Source of the DNA: Lysinibacillus agricola
GTDB taxonomy: Bacteria > Bacillota > Bacilli > Bacillales_A > Planococcaceae
Reading direction: 5' to 3'
DNA length: 64,000 nt
Assembly (NCBI RefSeq): GCF_016638705.1
Contig: NZ_CP067341.1
Location: forward strand, 4,157,501 to 4,221,500
Every line of letters begins with the position of its first letter. Position 1 is the stretch's first letter. This document shows positions 36,512 through 44,785 of the stretch, piece by piece. Below the pieces are notes generated by a model. The model searched no databases and had not been told where the DNA came from. It worked only from the letters and a program-made list of their open reading frames with translations. A program made the translations under genes and the position numbers.

Positions 36512-37315
36512 TTAGAGTGATTCATTAGGCAAGTGAATACGTTCTTTGTGTGTATAAATATTAAGTGTATTCTGGCGAATAAAACCTACCGTCGTAATAC
36601 CGAGTTGCTCTGCCAATTGCAATGCTAATTCTGTTGGAGCGGATTTGGACAGCACAATTTCACAGCCAATTTTCGATACTTTAAGTAAAATTTCAGATGA
36701 AATCCTTCCGCTAAATACGATAATTTTGTCCTGAATGCTAATTTTGTTTTTTAGGCAATAACCATAAATTTTATCTAAGGCATTATGGCGCCCAATATCC
36801 ATTCTACTTAATAAAACACCATTCGCATCACATAGCGCTGCATTATGAACACCACCAGTTTGTTTGAATATTTCAGCCAAATCTTGCATATCGCGCATTA
36901 AACGAAAACAATCATCTGTTGTAATGCGCACATGAATGCCTTCCATTTTTTTAGCTACTAATGCATCATTAGCAAAAACAAAACCTTGGCGACTCATGCC
37001 ACAACAAGAAGTAATGTAACGTTTATTTTGAATTTGTTGAAAGTAAGGATTCACACGCTTTGTTTTAACATGCACAAAACCTTCTTTTTCTTGGTGCCAA
37101 ATGTCTTCAATATCTTCGTAATTGCGAATAATTCGTTCAGAAGCCAAATAGCCAATAACCATATCTTCTACATACTCTGGCGTGCAAACCATTGTCACAA
37201 ATTCTTGCTCATTAATCTTCACTGTGACAGCGTATTCTGTGACAACAGTATCTTCTATTTCTTTGACTTGATTACCTTCAACACGTATTATTTCTCTTGC
37301 TACTGATCGTTCCAT
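36512..37315 (-). CDS. fdhD: Formate dehydrogenase accessory sulfurtransferase FdhD
   Basis: Moves sulfur to the Moco of formate dehydrogenase. 267 aa. The active-site Cys pair lies in ITSCCGMSRQGF (about residues 118-130); other blocks are EYVEDMVIGYLASERII, VHNAALCDANGVLLSRMDIG, RHNALDKIYGYCL and VFSGRISSEILLKVSKIG. It lies between a DUF2294 gene and moaA on the minus strand, divergent from the formate dehydrogenase operon it serves. ATG with AAAGGGG upstream. Confidence 0.95.
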   Translation of the reverse strand: MERSVAREIIRVEGNQVKEIEDTVVTEYAVTVKINEQEFVTMVCTPEYVEDMVIGYLASERIIRNYEDIEDIWHQEKEGFVHVKTKRVNPYFQQIQNKRYITSCCGMSRQGFVFANDALVAKKMEGIHVRITTDDCFRLMRDMQDLAEIFKQTGGVHNAALCDANGVLLSRMDIGRHNALDKIYGYCLKNKISIQDKIIVFSGRISSEILLKVSKIGCEIVLSKSAPTELALQLAEQLGITTVGFIRQNTLNIYTHKERIHLPNESL

Positions 37316-37327
37316 ATGGCATCCCCT

Positions 37328-37675
37328 TTAATCACTAATATTATCTTCAAAAACAAATACAGAAATAGCAAAATCCTCTTCAATTTTGATATCTGAAAAT
37401 AAATGGAGTAACTTAGTGCCCATCAATTCTTCCATGCCTTCCGGAGGTGATTTAGTATACAAATCTTGAATCATCCTTGTACGTGCAGCATGAACCATTT
37501 TTAACCCTTCAGGTGTACTCGCAATAAATTTTTCTGTCGGTGTGATATTACCATATAAAGTTGAGACAGCCATGTTCTCGACGAAAACAGTATGAATACG
37601 CTCTGGTCCTTTTCCAAATATATCTTTGCGTAGTTTTCGAATAATGTCGTTGAATTCATGCACTTTTTTTGACAT
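37328..37675 (-). CDS. DUF2294 family protein
   Basis: 115-residue soluble protein of the DUF2294 family, often found near formate dehydrogenase genes. Marks: EFNDIIRKLRKDIFGKGPER, TVFVENMAVSTLYGNITPTE, and VHAARTRMIQDLY. Function not known. First gene of the fdhD-moaA operon (12-bp gap). ATG with GGGAGAA upstream. Confidence 0.85.
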   Translation of the reverse strand: MSKKVHEFNDIIRKLRKDIFGKGPERIHTVFVENMAVSTLYGNITPTEKFIASTPEGLKMVHAARTRMIQDLYTKSPPEGMEELMGTKLLHLFSDIKIEEDFAISVFVFEDNISD

Positions 37676-37788
37676 TTTAACGATTCTCCCAACGTAATTA
37701 ATCTTTTTTTCCTATGTTTATGGGGGTCACCCTTATAGTTTGTTAATAATATAGCAACTTAAATAAAAATTAAAGAGAAAATATTCAA

Positions 37789-37803
37789 TGATAATTATTC
37801 TCA
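37789..37803. promoter_or_regulatory. Candidate Fur box
   Basis: TGATAATTATTCTCA matches the 7-1-7 TGATAATNATTATCA consensus at 14 of 15 positions. It lies 23 bp upstream of a strong -35 and about 115 bp before the divergent DUF2294 start. Confidence 0.55.
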
Positions 37804-37826
37804 ATCAATAATTTTTACTATAATTA

Positions 37827-37855
37827 TTGTCCATTTCGGCTGAAAAGGCTATAAT
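37827..37855 (+). promoter_or_regulatory. Strong SigA-type promoter
   Basis: TTGTCC, exactly 17 bp, TATAAT. It points into DNA without an ORF that ends in a strong terminator. Confidence 0.65.
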
Positions 37856-37861
37856 AAGTGG

Positions 37862-38077
37862 TATTACAAATGGAATGAAAGTATTTTGATTCTTATGTCA
37901 TGGTTTTATACAACTAAGTTTGAACTATAGGCATGGTGGTTTTGATATTTAAATTCTATAGTTATATTGAATAAAAAATAAAAGTAGATTGAATTTTTAG
38001 CAAGGCCTGTTAAGAATTTTATCCACCATGAATCATAAGCATGTATAATACGTGCCTTTTCATGGTGGATTTTTTTA
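37862..38077 (+). ncRNA. Candidate small RNA (no ORF between promoter and terminator)
   Basis: About 216 nt from the predicted start to the U-run. Frames contain stops every few codons; the longest with ATG is about 11 codons and lacks a ribosome site. The 3' end is a hairpin, ATCCACCATGA / TCATGGTGGAT, with an inner loop stem and TTTTTTTATTTTT. It ends 220 bp before the formate dehydrogenase gene. The position near a Fur-like box suggests iron control. Function unknown; it could also be a leader RNA that terminates. Confidence 0.5.
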
Positions 38078-38083
38078 TTTTTG
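38021..38083 (+). terminator. Strong terminator
   Basis: 11-bp ATCCACCATGA / TCATGGTGGAT stem, long loop with its own GCAT/GTGC pairing, then T7-A-T5. Confidence 0.85.
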
Positions 38084-38296
38084 AGCAATATCAACATTGA
38101 CAACTCGTAATAAATGTTTCTTCATCTATGTTGGTGTAGAAATTGGACAAATTGGGAAATGACATTATAACAAGACAATTTTTTTAAAAATAACAAGACA
38201 ATCAAAAATAAAAAAACTCGTAATTCTATTCCCGATTTATCCTAAGTATTAACCTGTTGTCAAATAAGTCTCAAAGAGCAGAAGGAGGAAAATACC

Positions 38297-41233
38297 TTGA
38301 CTACAATTAAAATTAATGGCCAACCGTATGATGTAGCAGAGGGAGCTACAATACTTGATACCATTAATCAACATGGCATCGCCCATCCACAAATTTGTCA
38401 TGTACCATCTGTTGATCCTATCGAAACTTGTGATACATGTATCGTTGAAATGAATGGTCAATTAATTCGTTCTTGTTCAACAAAAGCAGTAGGCGGCATG
38501 GAGATCCAGCTTACTTCTGATAAAGCGAAAGCTGCACAAACAGAAGCGATGGATCGTCTACTAGAAAATCATTTGCTGTATTGCACAGTTTGTGATAATA
38601 ACAACGGTAATTGTACATTACACAACACTGCAGAATTAATGGAAATCGAACATCAAAAATATCCTTATCAACCAAAAGTCGAACCACACGAAGTAGACAT
38701 GTCGCACCCATTTTATCGTTATGATCCAAACCAATGTATCGCCTGTGGACAGTGTGTAGAGGTTTGTCAAAACTTACAAGTTAATGAAACATTATCCCTT
38801 GACTGGGAAGCTGAAAGACCAAAAGTAGTTTGGGATGAAGGCGTTGCCATTAACGATTCTTCATGTGTAGGCTGCGGGCAATGTGTTACCGTTTGTCCAT
38901 GTAACGCATTAATGGAAAAATCAATGCTTGGCGAAGCTGGTTTTATGACTGGGCTTAAACAAGATACGTTAGATCCGATGATTAATTTAATTAAGGAAGT
39001 TGAACCTGGCTATAGCGGTATCTTCGCTGTTTCTGAAGTCGAAGCTGCTATGCGTAGTAAACGTACGAAGAAAACAAAAACAGTTTGTACTTTCTGTGGT
39101 GTAGGTTGTTCGTTTGAAGTTTGGACAAAAGATCGCAAAATTTTAAAAGTACAACCTTCTGACGGTCCTGTAAATGCTATTTCTACTTGTGTAAAAGGAA
39201 AATTCGGTTGGGACTTCGTCAACTCTGAAGAACGAATTACAAAACCATTAATTCGTAAAAATGATGCATTTGTTGAATCATCTTGGGACGAAGCTCTTGA
39301 CTTAATTGCTACTAAACTAGGTGGCATTCAAAAAGAATATGGTTCTGGTTCTGTCGGCTTTATTTCTTCTTCAAAAATTACGAACGAAGAAAACTACTTA
39401 ATTCAAAAAATGGCACGTCAATTATTCGAAACAAACGATGTCGACAACTGTTCACGCTATTGTCAATCTCCAGCTACAGATGGCCTACTACGCACAGTTG
39501 GTATAGGTGGCGACGCTGGAACGATCAAAGATATCGCAAAAGCTGGTCTTGTTATTATTGTTGGGGCAAACCCTGCAGAAGGTCATCCTGTTTTAGCTAC
39601 TCGTGTAAAACGTGCCCATAAGTTACACGGTCAAAAATTAATTGTTTCCGACATTCGTAAACATGAAATGGCTGAGCGTTCTGATATTTTCATGCGCCCA
39701 AAACAAGGAACAGACCAAGTATGGTTAATGGCCGTTACAAAATATATGATCGATCAAGGTTGGCATGATGAAGCCTTCATTAAAGAGAACGTGCACTTCT
39801 TTGATGATTTTAAACATGTACTTGAAACATACACACTAGAATATGCAGAAAAAGAAACGGGCATTTCAAAAGAAACGTTGATAAATGTTGCTGAAATGAT
39901 TCGTGATGCTGACGGTACATGTGTACTTTGGGGGATGGGTGTTACACAAAATACAGGTGGCTCATATACATCAGCTGCAATTTCTAACCTACTTCTAGCT
40001 ACTGGTAACTATCGTCGTCCAGGTGCAGGTGCCTACCCTCTTCGTGGTCACAACAATGTTCAAGGTGCTTGTGATATGGGTACACTACCAAATCTATTAC
40101 CAGGTAATCAAAAAGTAATAGACGACGAAGCACGTAAGAAATTTGAAGAAGCATATGGTGTGAAAATCAAACCTGAACCAGGTCGTACGAATATGGCAAT
40201 GTTAGATGCTATCATGGAAGGTAAAATGAAAGCAATGTATTTAGTTGGGGAAGATATGGCACTTGTTGATTGCGATGCTAACCATGTAGATAAAGTACTT
40301 TCACAATTAGACTTCTTTGTTGTGCAAGATTGCTTCCTTTCACGTACAGCACAATATGCGGATGTTATTTTACCTGCAGCACCTTCTCTTGAAAAAGAAG
40401 GTACTTTCACGAATACAGAGCGTCGTGTGCAACGACTATATCAAGTATTACCAACACTTGGTGAATCAAAAGCCGATTGGGAAATCCTACAAACAGTTGC
40501 TCGTCGCTTAGGTGCTGACTGGAATTACAGTCACCCAAGTGAAATCTTTGCTGAAATGGCTAGTCTTGCTCCATTCTTCTCGCAAGCGAACTATGATGTA
40601 TTAGAAAATTGGGGTAGCTTCTGTTGGGGTAGCCATGATGGTAAAGACACACCTTTACTATATGAGGATGGCTTTAACTTCCCTGACAAAAAAGCTCGTT
40701 TTGCTTTAAATGATTGGATCAGACCGGTTGAATATGAAGCGCAATATGATTGCCATATTAACAACGGTCGTATGCTTGAACACTTCCATGAAGGTAATAT
40801 GACAAATAAATCAAAAGGTATTCAATCGAAAGTACCTGAAATTTTTGTTGAAGTATCACCAGAACTAGCAAAAGAACGTGGCATTGAAGATGGAGCTCTT
40901 CTTCGTTTAGTGTCTCCTCAAGGCGCATTAAAATTAAATGCCCTAGTGACAGATCGCGTACAAGGAAATGAACTGTTCTTACCTATGAACTCTGTTAGCA
41001 AAGATTCAGCGATTAATTTCTTAACAGGACCGGCTGCAGACATCAATACATCGACACCGGCGTACAAACAAACAAAAGTACGCGTAGAAGTATTGAAACA
41101 AAAAGGAAAATCACCACTTCCTAGAACAAACCCACGTTATAAAAAACGTCATCCACAAAATGGTGTTGAGGTCCAACGTAAATGGAATCGTCCTGGCTAC
41201 GTTCACTTAACAACAAATAACGAAAGGGAGTGA
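38297..41233 (+). CDS. Formate dehydrogenase, large molybdopterin subunit (YrhE/YjgC-like)
   Basis: 978-residue cytosolic enzyme oxidising formate to CO2. Domains in order: N-terminal 2Fe-2S ferredoxin (1-80, CDTCIVEMNG), NuoG-type His-Cys3 site (about 80-120), a two-cluster 4Fe-4S ferredoxin (CIACGQCVEVC, CVGCGQCVTVC), a 4Fe-4S site before the Mo domain (CTFCGVGCSFEVW), the bis-MGD domains, and a C-terminal MGD-binding barrel. Cys389 (NCSRYCQSPATDG) occupies the selenocysteine position. TTG start eight bases after AAGGAGG. First gene of an operon with DUF1641 and Mrp. Confidence 0.95.
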   Translation: MTTIKINGQPYDVAEGATILDTINQHGIAHPQICHVPSVDPIETCDTCIVEMNGQLIRSCSTKAVGGMEIQLTSDKAKAAQTEAMDRLLENHLLYCTVCDNNNGNCTLHNTAELMEIEHQKYPYQPKVEPHEVDMSHPFYRYDPNQCIACGQCVEVCQNLQVNETLSLDWEAERPKVVWDEGVAINDSSCVGCGQCVTVCPCNALMEKSMLGEAGFMTGLKQDTLDPMINLIKEVEPGYSGIFAVSEVEAAMRSKRTKKTKTVCTFCGVGCSFEVWTKDRKILKVQPSDGPVNAISTCVKGKFGWDFVNSEERITKPLIRKNDAFVESSWDEALDLIATKLGGIQKEYGSGSVGFISSSKITNEENYLIQKMARQLFETNDVDNCSRYCQSPATDGLLRTVGIGGDAGTIKDIAKAGLVIIVGANPAEGHPVLATRVKRAHKLHGQKLIVSDIRKHEMAERSDIFMRPKQGTDQVWLMAVTKYMIDQGWHDEAFIKENVHFFDDFKHVLETYTLEYAEKETGISKETLINVAEMIRDADGTCVLWGMGVTQNTGGSYTSAAISNLLLATGNYRRPGAGAYPLRGHNNVQGACDMGTLPNLLPGNQKVIDDEARKKFEEAYGVKIKPEPGRTNMAMLDAIMEGKMKAMYLVGEDMALVDCDANHVDKVLSQLDFFVVQDCFLSRTAQYADVILPAAPSLEKEGTFTNTERRVQRLYQVLPTLGESKADWEILQTVARRLGADWNYSHPSEIFAEMASLAPFFSQANYDVLENWGSFCWGSHDGKDTPLLYEDGFNFPDKKARFALNDWIRPVEYEAQYDCHINNGRMLEHFHEGNMTNKSKGIQSKVPEIFVEVSPELAKERGIEDGALLRLVSPQGALKLNALVTDRVQGNELFLPMNSVSKDSAINFLTGPAADINTSTPAYKQTKVRVEVLKQKGKSPLPRTNPRYKKRHPQNGVEVQRKWNRPGYVHLTTNNERE

Positions 41234-41237
41234 GTTC

Positions 41238-41714
41238 ATGGCTGCACCAATTACGACAATTCAAAAAGAGCAGATAACAGAAGAACAACTAAAGGAAGAA
41301 AAATTAGACAATTTAAAACAACTTCTTTCTGAGAATGAAGAAATGGTTAATCAGGTCTTTACGATCATGGCAGAATTAAATGATATTGGAGCACTAGAAG
41401 CAGCTACGAAACTACTTGAAGCAAAAGAAGATGTTGCCCATATTGCACTTGGTCAATTAACGCGCAAGCCTGTTACGAATATCATCAACAACTTAATGGG
41501 TGTTGCAGGAGCATTAACCGAACTGAATCCAGAAACAACAACAAAGCTGATTGAAGGCTTAAATATTGGCTTAGATGAAGCAAACAAAGCCGTTGAATCT
41601 GATGAAAAAGTTAGTGCCTTTAAGCTGTTCAAAATGCTAAACGATCCTGATGTTAATCGTGCTATGAATTTTGGCGCTCACTTCTTAAAAGGGCTAGGCA
41701 AAGGTCTAAAATAG
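41238..41714 (+). CDS. DUF1641 protein, formate dehydrogenase partner (YrhD-like)
   Basis: 158-residue helical, soluble protein. DUF1641 proteins such as YrhD accompany this formate dehydrogenase type in Bacillus and are thought to be a partner subunit. Visible: ELNDIGALEAATKLLEAKED, NIINNLMGVAGALTELN and FKLFKMLNDPDVNRAMNFG. ATG 41,238 with AAAGGGAG; four bases after the dehydrogenase stop. Confidence 0.85.
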   Translation: MAAPITTIQKEQITEEQLKEEKLDNLKQLLSENEEMVNQVFTIMAELNDIGALEAATKLLEAKEDVAHIALGQLTRKPVTNIINNLMGVAGALTELNPETTTKLIEGLNIGLDEANKAVESDEKVSAFKLFKMLNDPDVNRAMNFGAHFLKGLGKGLK

Positions 41715-41730
41715 GAGGATGGTTTCTTAT

Positions 41731-42777
41731 ATGCTAACGAACGAGCACATTTTAAAAACTTTGCAGAAAATTGATGACCCAGAACTTCATAAAAGCATCG
41801 TTGACTTGAATATGGTACGCAACATTCAAGTCAACGATACGCATATCTCACTTGATATTGTCTTGACTATTCAAGGTTGTCCTTTAAAAGCCAAGATTCA
41901 ACAAGATGTTGAAGAAGCGTTGAAAGCGATCGGCGCATCAAATGTCTCTATTAAATTTGGTTCAATGACTGATGAAGAGCGTCGTAATTTAACAGCTTCT
42001 TTAAAATCAGAAAATGTTACGGATAAAGGTATGCCTAAAATGCTTCTACCCGATTCTGGTGTCAAATTTATTGCAGTTACTAGTGGTAAAGGGGGCGTCG
42101 GTAAGTCTACTGTGACAATTAACTTAGCAGTAGCTCTTGCCCGTCTTGGCAAACGTGTAGGTATTTTAGATGCAGACATATATGGCTTTAGTATTCCAGC
42201 TATGATGAAGATTCATCAAAAGCCAACAATGATTGACCAAACAGCTATTCCAGTTGTGAGTCATGGTGTAAAAATCATATCGATGGGCTTTTTCACAAAC
42301 GAAAACCAACCTGTCATGTGGCGTGGTCCAATGCTCAACAAATGGATTCGCAATTTCCTTGTCAATACACATTGGGATGAATTAGATTATCTCCTCATAG
42401 ATTTACCACCTGGTACAGGAGATGTAGCCATTGATATGGCGGCAATGATTCCACAAGCACAGGAAATTATTGTCACAACACCACACCTTGCAGCTTCTCA
42501 TGTTGCTTCTCGTGCAGGTCTGATGGCTCAACAAACGAACCACACGATTCTTGGTGTTGTTGAAAACATGGCTTACTTTGAAAATGCAAATGGTGAAAAG
42601 AACTATCTATTCGGTCAAGGTGGCGCCGAAAAATTAGCAGATGAGCTTAAGACAAGTATCATTGCTCAAATTCCATTTGCGCAACCTGAGGAAAACACAG
42701 GTTCTTCCGTTTATGACGAAGACTCCATTATCGGTGAAGTATTTACTCACCTTGCAGAAGATATGATGTATCAATAA
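41731..42777 (+). CDS. Mrp/NBP35 family ATP-binding protein
   Basis: About 348-residue P-loop ATPase with an N-terminal MIP18/DUF59 domain (1-85: DPELHKSIVDLNMVRNIQV, LTIQGCPLKAKIQQDV) and a ParA/MinD-like domain with deviant Walker A TSGKGGVGKSTV, DADIYGFSIPAMM and LIDLPPGTGDVA. The family carries Fe-S clusters or related cargo; no CxxC is visible in the C-terminal part. An ATG at 41,719 touches the AGGAGG, so ATG 41,731 is chosen. Being last in the formate dehydrogenase operon suggests cluster delivery to that enzyme. Confidence 0.9.
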   Translation: MLTNEHILKTLQKIDDPELHKSIVDLNMVRNIQVNDTHISLDIVLTIQGCPLKAKIQQDVEEALKAIGASNVSIKFGSMTDEERRNLTASLKSENVTDKGMPKMLLPDSGVKFIAVTSGKGGVGKSTVTINLAVALARLGKRVGILDADIYGFSIPAMMKIHQKPTMIDQTAIPVVSHGVKIISMGFFTNENQPVMWRGPMLNKWIRNFLVNTHWDELDYLLIDLPPGTGDVAIDMAAMIPQAQEIIVTTPHLAASHVASRAGLMAQQTNHTILGVVENMAYFENANGEKNYLFGQGGAEKLADELKTSIIAQIPFAQPEENTGSSVYDEDSIIGEVFTHLAEDMMYQ

Positions 42778-42860
42778 AGTAAAACTTTCATCAGTGGTAA
42801 CTGATTATTAGTCTTCATCAACCGGGCTTTTACGGGCAGTTAATGCAGGATAAAGCACAA

Positions 42861-42906
42861 ACCCCCTTGACTCGTTATTCACACGAGACAAGGGGGTCTT
42901 TTTATG
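42861..42906 (+). terminator. Terminator of the formate dehydrogenase operon
   Basis: CCCCCTTG-CTCG / CGAG-CAAGGGGG stem followed by TCTTTTTATG. Confidence 0.95.
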
Positions 42907-42944
42907 GAGTTGTGTTCTAACGAAACACTCCCCTACTATGTAAT

Positions 42945-43244
42945 TCAATAGCCAGCCTTTTTTAAAACCTGCATAAAATAAAAGCGGTACGTATTTTTAA
43001 CGAAAGTATCTAAAGGGAGCCCCACATTTAATTGATACTTTGTAAAAATAAAATAAAAACGCTTATCCCATTTTAAACGTAATAATTCCCCAGCATCTTC
43101 ACCGTATTTCTCTGTAAATTCCTCAATTAAAGGTTCAATCATATAGTAACAATAGTCTTTTAAGTTTGCGAGAGCCTCTATATCTTTTTCCTTTTGAAAA
43201 CGTGTAATCCAATCTACTAATTGTTCATCCATTTTAAAATCCAT
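42945..43244 (-). CDS. Hypothetical protein, 99 aa
   Basis: Acidic-to-neutral helical protein, rich in aromatic residues near the end (LRLKWDKRFYFIFTKYQLN, NTYRFYFMQVLKKAGY). I do not recognise it with confidence; the last part is vaguely like a sigma-factor helix. Two in-frame ATGs (codons 1 and 5) exist; neither has an ideal ribosome site. Convergent with the formate dehydrogenase operon. Confidence 0.6.
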   Translation of the reverse strand: MDFKMDEQLVDWITRFQKEKDIEALANLKDYCYYMIEPLIEEFTEKYGEDAGELLRLKWDKRFYFIFTKYQLNVGLPLDTFVKNTYRFYFMQVLKKAGY

Positions 43245-43427
43245 CTTTCTATCTTGAGTTTCTTCCTATTATATTATAACTCTTTTTATAAGTTATTGCT
43301 TCTCTCGTTTCTTAGACATTTCGATTTGGATTAGTTAAATTTTTTGTAAGTAAATAAGCTTTATACCTATCCAATAGGTCCTTTTTAATAATATTCAATC
43401 TTAAAAATTTTTAATAATATATAGAAA

Positions 43428-43450
43428 GGCTCATCACCAAAAGTTGTGGA
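43428..43450. repeat. Truncated right end of the GCTCATCACC repeat
   Basis: GGCTCATCACCAAAAGTTGT then GGA is the reverse complement of the right end of the 3,291 element, cut after 23-24 bases and fused to a LysR fragment. Confidence 0.6.
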
Positions 43451-43665
43451 AGTAGGCTTACATGAATCGATTAAGGTTGTTGAAGCAGGCTATGGCATTA
43501 TGCTTGCTCCTTCTTTTAGTGTGACAAATAGCATTGAAAATCAAAAGTTCGCTCGGCTTTATATTGATGGAATAGATATTAAACAAAGCTTATTTATTTG
43601 TACGAGAAAAAATGAAACAATTGAACACCTTTTTATAGAATATCTAAAAGAAAACTTATATCCAA
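43451..43665 (+). pseudogene. C-terminal fragment of a LysR-family regulator
   Basis: About 65 residues resembling the end of a LysR effector domain: ESIKVVEAGYGIMLAPSFSV, then FARLYIDGIDIKQSLFICTR and IEHLFIEYLKENLYP. There is no DNA-binding domain and no start region; the 5' side is replaced by a transposon-end fragment. The tail of the frame runs on into unrelated sequence. Confidence 0.6.
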
Positions 43666-43790
43666 TTCTGAGCTGTGTGTCTGATCATGCTGCGGTTCTA
43701 CATGGCAACACCATCTGTGGAGAGTTTTGTAACGCTTCTCTTAAGTATATAAGAACCCCACTGCTTTAGCTGTGGGAGTAGTCAGATAAG
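43666..43790 (+). mobile_element. Possible right-end remnant of an IS200/IS605-type element
   Basis: Ends in CCCCACTGCTTTAGCTGTGG with a GAGTAGTCA tail, a stable hairpin of the kind that closes IS605/IS1341 elements, preceded by a structured-looking stretch without a transposase gene. It may be what is left of a TnpB-associated RNA end. Assigned from hairpin style and memory only. Confidence 0.35.
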
Positions 43791-44044
43791 AAATGATATT
43801 CATCTGCTGTAATAAACAATTTTTTCTTCTGACCATTGAGCTAATTGTTTAATAGCCAATATCGTTTGATAAGTGTCGAAATATTTATAAATTTCCATTT
43901 CCATCCCCATTCCCTAGTCCTCCCTAAACATTTTCTTTCATATGCTCAACCCTTTTAACAATTTTTGTATGCGCCATAGTTCTTTTATTTTTAATTCTAT
44001 TTCTCAGGCTATGAACTATACAAGCATAGCTATCACGTCATATT

Positions 44045-44128
44045 AATAGTAATGTAAAGCTAATTTAGCCTTACACCTCCGAACTTTGTTACTAAGGGTC
44101 ACTCCTATCCCAAGTGACCCTTTTTTTA
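44045..44128. repeat. Direct repeat, copy 1, left of yjcZ
   Basis: AATAGTAATGTAAAGCTAAT...TTACACCTCC...GTTACTAAGGGTCAC...AGTGACCCTT resembles copy 2 at 44,556-44,637. Confidence 0.5.
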
Positions 44129-44129
44129 T
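44094..44129 (+). terminator. Terminator-like hairpin
   Basis: AAGGGTCACT / AGTGACCCTT stem then TTTTTTATTG. No gene upstream on plus within 400 bp, so it may end an unseen short RNA. Confidence 0.6.
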
Positions 44130-44263
44130 TGACTTATCTCACAAAAACTTAACTTAATTAATTATTTTTCAATTTTTTAAAGTAAGGGTAGCATTTATTA
44201 GATAAATACCTCCTCTTTTTTCTACAGCTAACATATTATAGATTGTAGAAAGGGGGGATTTTT

Positions 44264-44422
44264 ATGGGATACTCCGGAAATATGGGTAATTATAATAACA
44301 ATTGTTGTTACGGGGGCTATGACGGTGGCTATGGCCGTGGTGGTTCATCATTCGCTTTAATCGTTGTACTATTCATTCTTCTAATTATTATCGGCGCTAC
44401 TTTCATGCATAGAGAGTATTAA
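44264..44422 (+). CDS. YjcZ-type sporulation peptide
   Basis: 52-residue peptide, too short for usual ORF cut-offs. A Gly/Tyr/Asn-rich N-terminus ([20 protein letters not shown]) is followed by one hydrophobic helix ([19 protein letters not shown]) and a charged end. This is the layout of the YjcZ sporulation family, small spore- or forespore-membrane proteins. AAAGGGGGG precedes the ATG. It stands alone between two direct repeats. Confidence 0.85.
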   Translation: MGYSGNMGNYNNNCCYGGYDGGYGRGGSSFALIVVLFILLIIIGATFMHREY

Positions 44423-44555
44423 CGTTCCAATTTTTAAGTGTAAAAAAATTAGACTTTAGCTTCTATTCAGATTGCATATTAATAGATAAAGGTTAGTGCA
44501 CCTTCATCATTGGCAACAATCAAAAATCTCTATAACCTCTCTTTTAAGTTATCAT

Positions 44556-44637
44556 AATAGTAGTGTAATGCTAATCTACCAGCCTATACACCCCTGTTAT
44601 GACCAAAGGGTCGCTTCCAGCCTAGTGACCCTTTCAA
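44556..44637. repeat. Direct repeat, copy 2, right of yjcZ
   Basis: AATAGTAGTGTAATGCTAAT...CCTATACACCCC...AAAGGGTCGCT...AGTGACCCTTT; same order of words as copy 1, with the hairpin but a poor U-run. Confidence 0.5.
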
Positions 44638-44785
44638 TAGTTTCTTTACTCATATTGTGCAGTAACTTAAATTTCACACATACCTTCATAACCAAACAAT
44701 TGGAAAATATTTACCTATTAACTTTTTTACATGATAAAATAAACACTAAGAGTGATTTTATTTATAAAGAAAGGAAGTAATAGTC

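Larger units (their letters stand above)
43791..44263. other. Gap before yjcZ
   Basis: No gene. It contains the terminator at 44,094 and the first of two similar 80-bp segments (44,045-44,128). Confidence 0.4.

Noticed and set aside
38084..38296. Moco riboswitch before the formate dehydrogenase gene
   Set aside because: I could not trace the multi-stem Moco motif; the leader is AT-rich and lacks conserved stems.
43666..43790. CRISPR array or tRNA in the GC-richer stretch
   Set aside because: No regular direct repeats and no cloverleaf; only one hairpin.
44045..44637. Repeat pair as a CRISPR or attachment pair
   Set aside because: Only two imperfect copies 500 bp apart; the similarity includes terminator hairpins. 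Kept as a low-interest repeat.
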